From Burkholderiales bacterium (GTDB lineage Bacteria > Pseudomonadota > Gammaproteobacteria > Burkholderiales > Burkholderiaceae_C): a stretch of 32,705 bases of DNA. Every line of letters begins with the position of its first letter. Position 1 is the stretch's first letter. The notes under the pieces are model-generated. The model was not told where the DNA came from. It saw nothing but the letters and a program-made list of their open reading frames with translations, and did not search any database. Both the position numbers and the translations under genes were made by a program. Below are positions 15,972 through 23,364 of this stretch, piece after piece. The DNA lies in NCBI GenBank assembly GCA_026400105.1, contig JAPLPQ010000027.1, positions 1 through 32,705 on the forward strand. The letters are read 5' to 3'.

Positions 15972-18001
15972 AATCGCCAGCCACGGCTCACTCGCGCGCG
16001 CTGATGACGATCGCGCTGGTGATGACGCTGTTGCTCGGTGGAGTGGGCTGGCTCCAGCTGCAGGAATGGCGGGCCGTCGAGCGCTCCCTGGTTGTCACCC
16101 GATCCGACATACCCTGGAACTATTACCAGTTCGAACTGGAATACCTCAAGCTGCTCAACCAGCTCAAGGACACGCTGCGCGAGGGGCGACGCAACGCCGA
16201 CATGGCCGAGCTTGCGCTGCGCTACCAGATCCTCGCGAGCCGCTTCGAACTGCTGCGCCAAGGCGATGCGGGCGAACAGCTCAGGAAACAGATCGAATTG
16301 GCGCCCGCCGTCGCCAGCCTCGAACAGCTTCTGGCATCCCTCGATCCCTACCTGGGTAATGAATCGAGTTCGCCGTCCTTCGACGCCGACAAGCTGAGGC
16401 GGATGGAGCCGCTGCTGACCGGAAAGATCAGCACGGTCAGACAACTGGTCCTGGGCAGCTCCTCAGCCCAGAATTACCGGACCACCGAGCACCTGCATGT
16501 CATCCGCGAGCAGCTCAGGACCACCACGGTCTCTTCGTCCACACTGGCCCTGCTGGTGCTGGGCTTCGCCTTCCTGAGCCTGCGCCAGCTCCGGCTCGCG
16601 CACCGGCGCAACGACGAGCTCGGCACCCTGCACGCCGAGATGAGTCACCGCGCCACGCACGATGCCATGACCGGACTGAGCAACCGCGACGAATTCGAAC
16701 GCCGGCTGGATCTGAGGCTGGCCTCGCTGCGCCCGCCACAGGCCGAGACTGAGGACGGGGTGCTGATCATCGACCTCGACCGCTTCAAGATGGTCAACGA
16801 CGCCTGCGGCCACCATGCCGGTGACCAGCTGCTGCGCGAAGTGGGCCAACTGCTCGGTGCGAGCCTGAGCCCGGGCGATACCCTGGCCCGCCTGGGTGGC
16901 GACGAGTTCGGCGTGATCCTGCACGAGCACTCGCAGCAGCAGGCGCTGCGCGTTGCCGAACAGCTCTGTGCGCGGCTGGACGACTATCGCTTCGTGTTTT
17001 CCGGGCAACGCTTTCGCATCGGTGCCAGCGTCGGCCTGGTGATGCTCAACGGGCGCTGGACCAGTGCGGGCGCCGTGCTGCAAGCGGCGGACTCGGCACG
17101 CTATGTGGCCAAGGCCATGGGCAGCAACCGGGTTCATCTGTACCGCGAAAGCGACTGCGACATCGAGGCCTACCGCGACCAGATGCACTGGATGCAGAGG
17201 CTGGACAACGCGCTCGACCAGGACCAGCTGCGCCTCTACTGGCAGCGCATCGTGCCGCTGCGCGAAGGCCAGCTGGCGCGCGGCATCAAGGGCGAGGTGC
17301 TGTTGCGGCTGCAGGAGGGTGCGCAACTGATCGGACCGCAGAAACTGCTGCAGGCGGCCGAGCGCTTCGGCATGAGCAGCCGCGTCGACTGCTGGGTGAT
17401 CGGCGCCACGCTGGACTGGCTGGAGCAGCACCGCAGCGCCCTCGATCACGTGGCGGAACTGGCGATCAACCTGTCCGGGCAGTCGGTCAGCGACAAGGCC
17501 TTTCACCGCTTCCTGATCAACGAGCTCGAACGGCGCTGCCTGCCTGCGGGCAAGCTGGTGTTCGAGATCACCGAGACCGCCGCGATCGCTGACATCGACG
17601 CCTCGCGGACCCTGATCAAGACCCTGCAGGGACTGGGCGTCAAGGTCGCGCTGGACGACTTTGGCAGCGGCATGTCGTCCTTCGGCTACCTCAAGAGCCT
17701 GCCGGTGGACTACCTCAAGATCGACAGCCAGTTCATACGCGAGCTGGCGCATGATGCCTACGACCAGGTCGCCGTGCAGGCGATCTGCAGCGTGGCCAAG
17801 GTCACCGGCAAGCTCACGATCGCCGAGGGCATCGAGGACGCAGCGGTCGAGGCGCTGCTGCGCGACTACGCGGTCGATTTCGGCCAGGGCTACCACTGGC
17901 ACCAGCCCGAACCCCTGGCTGCCCTGCTGCAGGCGAGCGTCACAGCCGAGCCGGCAGCGCCCCCGGCGCGGGAACCAGGATCTGGCCGGATCTGTCCGTG
18001 A
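15968..18001 (+). CDS. Membrane-bound GGDEF-EAL cyclic-di-GMP enzyme
   Basis: This 677-residue inner-membrane sensor has TM1 (~11-30), a mostly helical periplasmic region (~35-185) and TM2 (~188-206). A GGDEF domain (~225-395) and an EAL domain (~405-660) follow in the cytoplasm. The GGDEF motif is intact (310-314), with DLDRFKMVNDACGH upstream. The allosteric I-site position reads SPGD instead of RxxD, so product inhibition is probably lost. EAL residues look complete: EVLLR (Glu443), NLSGQ (Asn498), FEITE (Glu530), DDFGSG (560-565), KID (Lys581) and AEGIE (Glu617). Both synthesis and hydrolysis of c-di-GMP are therefore possible. It is translationally coupled to the periplasmic molybdopterin-fold protein, which may modulate the periplasmic sensor. 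Confidence 0.95.
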   Translation: MKSPATAHSRALMTIALVMTLLLGGVGWLQLQEWRAVERSLVVTRSDIPWNYYQFELEYLKLLNQLKDTLREGRRNADMAELALRYQILASRFELLRQGDAGEQLRKQIELAPAVASLEQLLASLDPYLGNESSSPSFDADKLRRMEPLLTGKISTVRQLVLGSSSAQNYRTTEHLHVIREQLRTTTVSSSTLALLVLGFAFLSLRQLRLAHRRNDELGTLHAEMSHRATHDAMTGLSNRDEFERRLDLRLASLRPPQAETEDGVLIIDLDRFKMVNDACGHHAGDQLLREVGQLLGASLSPGDTLARLGGDEFGVILHEHSQQQALRVAEQLCARLDDYRFVFSGQRFRIGASVGLVMLNGRWTSAGAVLQAADSARYVAKAMGSNRVHLYRESDCDIEAYRDQMHWMQRLDNALDQDQLRLYWQRIVPLREGQLARGIKGEVLLRLQEGAQLIGPQKLLQAAERFGMSSRVDCWVIGATLDWLEQHRSALDHVAELAINLSGQSVSDKAFHRFLINELERRCLPAGKLVFEITETAAIADIDASRTLIKTLQGLGVKVALDDFGSGMSSFGYLKSLPVDYLKIDSQFIRELAHDAYDQVAVQAICSVAKVTGKLTIAEGIEDAAVEALLRDYAVDFGQGYHWHQPEPLAALLQASVTAEPAAPPAREPGSGRICP

Positions 18002-18051
18002 CGAGGTCGGATTTATGATGGAGGGCTGGCGCTGCCTGCCGCCCGACCTCG
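18002..18051 (+). promoter_or_regulatory. Inverted repeat flanking a candidate ilvA -10 element
   Basis: CGAGGTCGG (18002-18010) and CCGACCTCG (18043-18051) are perfect 9-bp complements, centred on about 18026. TATGAT (18014-18019), a possible -10 box, lies just after the left arm, so the repeat would be centred on the expected transcription start. No good -35 is seen, which would suit an activator-dependent promoter. Alternatively it is a hairpin at the end of the GGDEF-EAL message. Confidence 0.4.
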
Positions 18052-18097
18052 CGCCGCCATTCCCAGATCCGTCCGCCCAGCCAGCCCAGCCCGCTTA

Positions 18098-19675
18098 ATG
18101 CCCCGCACCATGCCCCAGACGACCCCCGCCCTGACCCCCGCCGACTACCTCAAGAAGATCCTGACCGCACGCGTCTACGACGTCGCGGTCGAGACCGCGC
18201 TCGAGCCGGCCCGCAACCTGAGCCGACGCCTGCGCAACCAGATCCTGCTCAAGCGCGAGGACCAGCAGCCGGTGTTCAGCTTCAAGCTGCGCGGTGCCTA
18301 CAACAAGATGGCGCACCTGACGCGCGAGCAGCTGGCCAAGGGCGTGATCTGCGCCTCGGCCGGCAACCACGCGCAGGGTGTCGCCCTGAGCGGGCGCAAG
18401 CTCGGCACGCGCGCCGTGATCGTGATGCCGACCACCACGCCCCAGCTCAAGATCGATGCGGTCAAGGCGCTCGGCGGCGAAGTGGTGCTGGCCGGCGAGA
18501 GCTATTCCGACGCCTACGACCATTCGGTCAAGCTGCAGCAGGAACAGGGCCTGACCTTCGTCCACCCCTTCGACGATCCGTATGTGATCGCCGGCCAGGG
18601 CACGATCGCGATGGAGATCCTGCGCCAGCTGCAGGGCCTGGGCTCGGACCGGCTCGATGCGGTCTTCGTCGCGATCGGCGGCGGCGGACTGATCGCGGGC
18701 GTGGCCAACTACATCAAGGCGCTGCGGCCCGAGATCAAGGTCATCGGCGTGCAGATGAACGACTCCTGCGCGATGATGCAGTCGGTCGCGGCCGGGCATC
18801 GCGTCACGCTGTCCGAGGTCGGGCTGTTCTCGGACGGCACCGCGGTCAAGCTGGTCGGCGAGGAAACCTTCCGCATCGCGCAGCAGCTGGTCGACTCCTA
18901 TGTCACGGTTGACACCGACGAGGTCTGCGCCGCGATCAAGGATGTCTTCGTCGACACCCGCTCGATCGTCGAGCCGGCCGGCGCGCTGGCCGTGGCCGCG
19001 ATCAAGAAATATGTCGCCGAGCACCAGACCGAGGGCGAGACCTACGCCGCCATCCTGTGCGGCGCCAACATGAACTTCGACCGCCTGCGCTTCGTCGCCG
19101 AGCGCGCCGAGGTCGGCGAGGAGCGCGAGGCGCTGTTTGCCGTCACCATCCCCGAGGAGCGCGGCAGCTTCCGCCGCTTCCTCGAGACGATCGAGCATCT
19201 GCCGGGCGGCCCGCGCAGCGTGACCGAGTTCAACTACCGCATCGGCGACGCCAAGGTCGCGCATGTCTTCCTGGGACTGACCACCTCGGCCAGGGGCGAG
19301 AGCGCCGAGATCGCGGCCAGCTTCGGCCAGCAGGGCTTCTCGACCCTGGACCTGACGCACGACGACCTGGCGCAGGAGCATATCCGCCACATGGTCGGCG
19401 GCCATTCGCCGCTGGCGCAGGACGAGCGCCTGCTGCGCTTCACCTTCCCCGAGCGTCCGGGCGCGCTGCTGAAGTTCCTGAGCCTGATGCGGCCGAACTG
19501 GAACATCAGCCTGTTCCACTACCGCAACCAGGGCGCCGACTACGGCCGCATCCTGGTCGGGCTGCAGGTGCCGCAGGCCGACGGCCAGGCGTTCGAGGAC
19601 TTTCTCGCCACGCTGGGCTACCCGCATGTCGAGGAAACACAGAACCCGATCTACCGCCTGTTCCTGCAGGACTGA
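18098..19675 (+). CDS. ilvA: Threonine ammonia-lyase, biosynthetic
   Basis: IlvA converts threonine to 2-oxobutanoate plus ammonia, the first step of isoleucine synthesis, using pyridoxal phosphate. The 525-residue length matches the long, isoleucine-regulated form. The PLP lysine is Lys63 in FSFKLRGAYNK, the phosphate loop is GGGGLIAG (194-201), and SAGNHAQGVALS is present. The C-terminal ~200 residues hold two ACT-like regulatory modules, with FPERPGALLKFLSLM opening the second. The start could be 18098 or the ATG at 18110; neither has a clear Shine-Dalgarno. A 9-bp inverted repeat and a possible -10 box lie upstream. It is convergent with gspC. Confidence 0.96.
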   Translation: MPRTMPQTTPALTPADYLKKILTARVYDVAVETALEPARNLSRRLRNQILLKREDQQPVFSFKLRGAYNKMAHLTREQLAKGVICASAGNHAQGVALSGRKLGTRAVIVMPTTTPQLKIDAVKALGGEVVLAGESYSDAYDHSVKLQQEQGLTFVHPFDDPYVIAGQGTIAMEILRQLQGLGSDRLDAVFVAIGGGGLIAGVANYIKALRPEIKVIGVQMNDSCAMMQSVAAGHRVTLSEVGLFSDGTAVKLVGEETFRIAQQLVDSYVTVDTDEVCAAIKDVFVDTRSIVEPAGALAVAAIKKYVAEHQTEGETYAAILCGANMNFDRLRFVAERAEVGEEREALFAVTIPEERGSFRRFLETIEHLPGGPRSVTEFNYRIGDAKVAHVFLGLTTSARGESAEIAASFGQQGFSTLDLTHDDLAQEHIRHMVGGHSPLAQDERLLRFTFPERPGALLKFLSLMRPNWNISLFHYRNQGADYGRILVGLQVPQADGQAFEDFLATLGYPHVEETQNPIYRLFLQD

Positions 19676-19699
19676 GCCGGCCTGAGCTGCCTGCGCCAC

Positions 19700-19720
19700 C
19701 TTGGCCGCGGGCGGGCCAAG
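19700..19720. repeat. Hairpin between convergent ilvA and gspC
   Basis: CTTGGCC (19700-19706) and GGCCAAG (19714-19720) form a perfect 7-bp stem with a 7-nt loop, in the 84-bp gap between the two stops. No T-run follows on either strand, so any terminator role is uncertain. Confidence 0.4.
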
Positions 19721-19759
19721 CGGGCTGCTCGCGGACCAGACTGGCCAGGTGGATGAATA

Positions 19760-20221
19760 TCAGCGCTTGGCCGGCAGGCTCAGACGCTGCGTGACTTCGC
19801 CCTCGGCCGGGCCCAGCAGCGCCTCGCGCGGCGTGAGCTCGCGCAACCGCAGGCCGCCGGGCAGCTCGGCGCCGATCCGGTAGGGCTTGGCCGGCTTGCC
19901 GTCGCTGGCGATCAGCGCCGCGCCGCGGCCGGCGGCATCGCGCACCACCCCGAGCAGCACAAGGCTGCTGGCCTCGACCGGCTCGCCTTCGCCCTGGACC
20001 GCGACGGCGCTCACGGCACCGAGGCCGCGCGCGACCGCCTGCGGGTCGACCGCGACCGACTCGGCCGCCGGCGCCGGCACGCTGACCAGCTCGGCATCGC
20101 CCCAGGCGCGCAAGCCCCAGTAACTGGCCGACAGGCCCGCCAGCAGCCAGAGGCCGGCAGCCAGCCAGCGCGGCGCCGCCGAGACGGGTATGGCGGGACG
20201 CAGGGAACGGAGCGATGTCAT
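19760..20221 (-). CDS. gspC: Type II secretion inner-membrane protein GspC (short form)
   Basis: GspC links the inner-membrane platform to the secretin GspD. The 153-residue protein has one membrane span (WLAAGLWLLAGLSASYWGL) and a periplasmic homology region: SSLVLLGVVRDAAGRGAALIAS, PYRIGAELPGGLRL and TPREALL. It ends without the PDZ domain found in longer GspC proteins, which is common in Burkholderiales. The start is taken at 20221 (MTSLRSLRP); the longer reading from 20260 is possible, and neither has a strong Shine-Dalgarno. It is divergent from gspG, sharing a 107-bp control region with a GGGCCC inverted repeat. Its partner secretin is broken in this sequence. Confidence 0.88.
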   Translation of the reverse strand: MTSLRSLRPAIPVSAAPRWLAAGLWLLAGLSASYWGLRAWGDAELVSVPAPAAESVAVDPQAVARGLGAVSAVAVQGEGEPVEASSLVLLGVVRDAAGRGAALIASDGKPAKPYRIGAELPGGLRLRELTPREALLGPAEGEVTQRLSLPAKR

Positions 20222-20247
20222 GTTGTGCTGAACTCTGGTGTCATGAT

Positions 20248-20267
20248 GGGCCCTTATCATAGGGCCC
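20248..20267. promoter_or_regulatory. GGGCCC inverted repeat between gspC and gspG
   Basis: Two GGGCCC hexamers (20248-20253 and 20262-20267) flank an 8-bp AT-rich core that contains TATGAT on the minus strand (20261-20256), a possible gspC -10 box. The arrangement could be an operator over the gspC promoter, or an overlap with its -10 element. No good -35 was found for either gene. Confidence 0.4.
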
Positions 20268-20316
20268 GGTCATTGCTTTCATTTGACGGGTCGCTGCGCG
20301 CTGTGCGCGCCCCCCA

Positions 20317-20322
20317 CGGAGA
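20317..20322 (+). promoter_or_regulatory. Shine-Dalgarno deciding the TTG start of gspG
   Basis: ACGGAG ends 6 bp before TTG at 20329. It supports a TTG initiation codon for gspG, since no ATG or GTG with a better site exists in that frame upstream of the prepilin cleavage signal. Confidence 0.6.
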
Positions 20323-20328
20323 TATCCC

Positions 20329-20787
20329 TTGCCCAGTCCTATCAATTTCTCATTGCGCCGTCACCCGGCTGCTGGCGCGCGCTCGCGCGGCTTCACCCTG
20401 ATCGAGCTGATGGTGGTGCTGGTCATCATCGGCGTGCTGGCCGCGCTGATCGTGCCCAATGTGCTCGACCGCGCCGACGACTCGCGCGTGACGGCGGCCA
20501 AGACCGACGTCAACAACCTGATGCAGGCGCTCAAGCTCTACAAGCTCGACAACCAGCGCTTCCCGAGCAGCGAGCAGGGCCTGCAGGCGCTGGTGGCCAA
20601 GCCCGGCACGGCCCCGGTGCCGGGCAACTGGCGGCCCTATCTCGACAAGCTGCCGGCCGACCCCTGGGGCAATGCCTACCAGTACCTGAGCCCGGGCCTG
20701 CATGGCCAGGTCGACGTGCTGTCGCTGGGTGCCGATGGCCAGGCCGGCGGCGAAGGCCGCGATGCCGACATCGGCAGCTGGCAGTAA
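20329..20787 (+). CDS. gspG: Major pseudopilin GspG
   Basis: GspG is the main subunit of the T2SS pseudopilus. The 152-residue protein has a basic leader (~1-20) and the type IV prepilin cleavage site G/FTLIELMVVL, with Glu at +5. The mature domain shows the calcium-binding GspG pattern: FPSSEQGLQALVAKPG, YLDKLPADPWGNAYQYLSPG, LSLGADGQAGGEG and DIGSW. A TTG start at 20329 is supported by a well-placed ACGGAG. It is the first gene of the gspG-H-I-J-K-L-M-N-D-E operon and diverges from gspC. It needs a prepilin peptidase (GspO/PilD), not present in this window. Confidence 0.96.
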   Translation: MPSPINFSLRRHPAAGARSRGFTLIELMVVLVIIGVLAALIVPNVLDRADDSRVTAAKTDVNNLMQALKLYKLDNQRFPSSEQGLQALVAKPGTAPVPGNWRPYLDKLPADPWGNAYQYLSPGLHGQVDVLSLGADGQAGGEGRDADIGSWQ

Positions 20788-20793
20788 AGCGCG

Positions 20794-21249
20794 ATGCCCA
20801 GACGCCAGCGTGGCTTCACGCTGCTCGAGCTGCTGGTGGTACTGGCCATCATCGGCCTGGCCACGGCGGGCGTGACCCTGTCGCTGCCCGAGGCCAAGCC
20901 GCTCGAGCGCGATGCGCAGCGCCTGGCCGCCCTGCTCGAATCGGCACGCTCCCATGCGCGCGCCAGCGCCGCGGCGCTGGAGTGGCGCCCGACCGCACGC
21001 GGCTTCGAGTTCACCGGAGCGAACCGGCCCGCCAGCGGCGAAGAGGCGCTGGCCGCGCGCGACTGGCTGGCCCCAGGGGTGCAGGCCCGGATCGAGCGGC
21101 CTGCCGGGGCCCGCACACTGCGGCTCGGGCCCGAGCCGCTGATTCCGGCCCAGACCCTGGTGCTAAGCCTGGACGGACGCAGCCTGCGCCTGGTCAGCGA
21201 CGGTTTCCTGCCCTTCAGCGTGCAGGCTGCCGACCCCGGATCGCCCTGA
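20794..21249 (+). CDS. gspH: Minor pseudopilin GspH
   Basis: This 151-residue type IV pilin-like protein has a very short leader and the cleavage site G/FTLLELLVVLAIIG. The mature part has the GspH beta-sandwich pattern ALEWRPTARGFEFTG and LVLSLDGRSLRLVSDGFLPF. It starts 6 bp after gspG and is co-transcribed. GspH is a minor component of the pseudopilus, and gspI starts 5 bp after its stop. Confidence 0.92.
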   Translation: MPRRQRGFTLLELLVVLAIIGLATAGVTLSLPEAKPLERDAQRLAALLESARSHARASAAALEWRPTARGFEFTGANRPASGEEALAARDWLAPGVQARIERPAGARTLRLGPEPLIPAQTLVLSLDGRSLRLVSDGFLPFSVQAADPGSP

Positions 21250-21254
21250 CCACG

Positions 21255-21638
21255 ATGCGCAACAACCTCACGCACCAGCGCGGCTTCACGCTGGTTGAAA
21301 TCCTGGTGGCGCTGGCGATCGTGGCGGTCGCGCTGAGCGCCGGCCTGCAAGCCACCGGCGCGCTGACCCGCATGGCCGAGCGCCAGCCCCAGCAATGGCT
21401 GGCCCAGCTCTGCGCCGAAAACGAGCTGACCCGGCTGCGCCTGCTGCGCCAGCTGCCGCCGGTCGGCGAATCGAGCTCGAGCTGCGAGCAGGCCGGCCAG
21501 ACCCTGACCATCAGGCTGCGGGTCAACCCGACGCCGAATCCCAGCTTCCGGCGCGTCGAGGCCGCGATCGACAACCCCGATCCGGCCGCTGGCGGCGGGC
21601 GCCTGCTGCAGCTGAGCACGATCATGGGGCGCTACTGA
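21255..21638 (+). CDS. gspI: Minor pseudopilin GspI
   Basis: This 127-residue minor pseudopilin has the cleavage site G/FTLVEILVALAIVAVAL. It continues with ATGALTRMAERQPQQWLAQLCAENEL, close to the AxxLxxxxWxAxNxL signature of GspI. GspI helps form the pseudopilus tip with GspJ and GspK. The start at 21255 follows the gspH stop by 5 bp, and its stop shares a base with the gspJ start (TGATG). Confidence 0.93.
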   Translation: MRNNLTHQRGFTLVEILVALAIVAVALSAGLQATGALTRMAERQPQQWLAQLCAENELTRLRLLRQLPPVGESSSSCEQAGQTLTIRLRVNPTPNPSFRRVEAAIDNPDPAAGGGRLLQLSTIMGRY

Positions 21639-22327
21639 TGCGAGCCGGAACCCGCCCTCGGCCGATGCGCGGCCTGACGCTGATCGAACTGCTGGTCGCG
21701 CTGGCATTGCTGTCGCTGCTGGCGCTGCTGAGCTGGCGCACGCTCGACGGCATGACGCGCGCGCAGTCGGTCACGCAGGAGCAGCTCGATCGCTGGAGCA
21801 ACTGGCAGACCGCGCTGGCGCAATGGGATGCCGACCTCGATGCCACGCTCGCGACCGAGCAGGTCCCGCCGCTGGACTTCGACGGCCGCGTGCTGCGCCT
21901 CACGCGCAGCGACCCGGACCGGGGCCCGGACAACGGGCTGCGCGTGATCGGCTGGAGCTTGCAGGCCGATCCGCAATCGGGCGCGCTGCGCTGGGCGCGC
22001 TGGACCTCGGCGCCGCTGCGCCGGAGCAGCGAACTCGAACAGGCCTGGCAGCAAGCCGCGCAATGGGGCCGCAACCCGAGCGCGCAGGACCGCCTGCAGC
22101 AGGTCCTGCTGACGCCGGTCACGGCCTGGCAGCTGTTCTACCACCGCGGCGGCGCCTGGAGCAACCCGCAATCGGCCGAGGGGTCGGCCGATCTGGCGCA
22201 GACTCCGGCCACCAAGACGCTGCCCGACGGCGTGCGCCTGCTGCTGACGCTGCCGGCGGGTGGCAATCCCGGCGGCCAGCTGGTGCGCGACTGGGTCCGC
22301 CCCAGCCTCGGGGGGGAAGGTCAGTGA
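21638..22327 (+). CDS. gspJ: Minor pseudopilin GspJ
   Basis: This 229-residue minor pseudopilin has a short basic leader and the site G/LTLIELLVALALLSLLAL. The +1 residue is Leu rather than the usual Phe. The larger mature domain (RVIGWSLQADPQSGALRWARW, VTAWQLFYHRGGAW, LPDGVRLLLTLP) fits GspJ of the tip complex. The start overlaps the gspI stop by 1 bp, and the stop overlaps the GTG of gspK. Confidence 0.93.
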   Translation: MRAGTRPRPMRGLTLIELLVALALLSLLALLSWRTLDGMTRAQSVTQEQLDRWSNWQTALAQWDADLDATLATEQVPPLDFDGRVLRLTRSDPDRGPDNGLRVIGWSLQADPQSGALRWARWTSAPLRRSSELEQAWQQAAQWGRNPSAQDRLQQVLLTPVTAWQLFYHRGGAWSNPQSAEGSADLAQTPATKTLPDGVRLLLTLPAGGNPGGQLVRDWVRPSLGGEGQ

Positions 22328-23307
22328 GACCAGTGAAACCCGCCCTGCCGGCCCGCCAGCGCGGCGCCGCGCTGCTGCTGGCCATGCTGACCGTGGCCCT
22401 GGTGGCCTCGATCAGCGCGGCCGCCTACTGGCAGCAGTGGCGCAGCCTGCAGCTCGAGCAGACGGCGCGCGAGCGCGCGCAATCGCTCTGGCTGCTGACC
22501 GGGGCGCTCGACTGGTCGCGGCTGATCCTGCGCGAGGACGCGCGCGCCAGCAGCGTGGACCATCTGGCCGAACCCTGGGCCATCCCGCTGCAGGAGACCC
22601 GGCTGTCGAGCTTCCTGACCGGGGCCGAAAGCGCCCAGATCGACGACGGCGCGCTCGATGCCCGGCTCTCGGGCGGCATCAGCGACGAACAGGGCAAGCT
22701 CAACTTTCGCAACCTGATCGAGACCACGGGCGAACAGGTCGGGCTCGCGGCGGTCGAACGCCAGTCCTTCGTGCGGCTGTTCGCCGCGCTGGGCCTGCCA
22801 TCGACCGAACTGCAGCAGCTGATGCAAGGCCTGCTGGCAGCCTACGATACCGATCCGGCGACGGCGGCGCAACGGCTGCTGCGACCGCAGCGCCTCGAGC
22901 AGCTGGTCTGGTTCGGCCTGTCGCGCCGGACGCTCGAACGGCTGGCGCCCTACGCCAGCTGGCTGCCCGAGCCGACCCCGCTCAACCTCAACACGGCCAG
23001 CGCGCTGGCCCTGCATGCCAGCCTGGCCGGACTCGATCTGGGCCAGGCCCAGGCGCTGGTCGCCCAGCGCGAACGCCAGCATTTCGCCACCATCGCCGAA
23101 CTCGGCGAACGCTTGCCGGAAGTCGCGGCCCAGCTCAAGCCCCAGCGCCATGCCGTCTCGAGCCGTTACTTCCGCGTGCGCGGGCTGCTGCAGATCGACG
23201 GCGCGACGCTCGAGCAGGACGCGCTGGTGTTGCGCAACGGCATCCAGGTCCGGGTGCTCTGGCGCGCCCACGGCGGCCTGCAGCGTCAAATACCGGTTCT
23301 AGAATGA
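22324..23307 (+). CDS. gspK: Minor pseudopilin GspK
   Basis: GspK caps the pseudopilus tip as the largest minor pseudopilin. The 327-residue protein has the leader/cleavage region RQRGAALLLAMLTVALVASI. As in other GspK proteins, it lacks Glu at +5. Helix-hairpin-helix-like features typical of GspK are present: EQGKLNFRNLIE, then PLNLNTASALALHASLAGLDLGQAQ. The start is GTG at 22324, overlapping the gspJ stop by 4 bp, with GGAAGG just upstream; a GTG at 22333 is the alternative. The 57-bp gap to gspL is the largest inside this operon. Confidence 0.93.
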   Translation: MRPVKPALPARQRGAALLLAMLTVALVASISAAAYWQQWRSLQLEQTARERAQSLWLLTGALDWSRLILREDARASSVDHLAEPWAIPLQETRLSSFLTGAESAQIDDGALDARLSGGISDEQGKLNFRNLIETTGEQVGLAAVERQSFVRLFAALGLPSTELQQLMQGLLAAYDTDPATAAQRLLRPQRLEQLVWFGLSRRTLERLAPYASWLPEPTPLNLNTASALALHASLAGLDLGQAQALVAQRERQHFATIAELGERLPEVAAQLKPQRHAVSSRYFRVRGLLQIDGATLEQDALVLRNGIQVRVLWRAHGGLQRQIPVLE

Positions 23308-23364
23308 ACCGCTGCTGGCCTTGCGCTGCGACCCCCTCCCTCCATCCCCTCCCCGGAATCCGAT

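Noticed and set aside
16463..17902. A 479-codon minus-strand frame opposite the GGDEF-EAL gene
   Set aside because: The plus-strand gene has complete catalytic motifs; the opposite frame shows none.
18095..19699. A 534-codon minus-strand frame opposite ilvA
   Set aside because: It mirrors ilvA, contains no domain and would require overlapping antisense coding.
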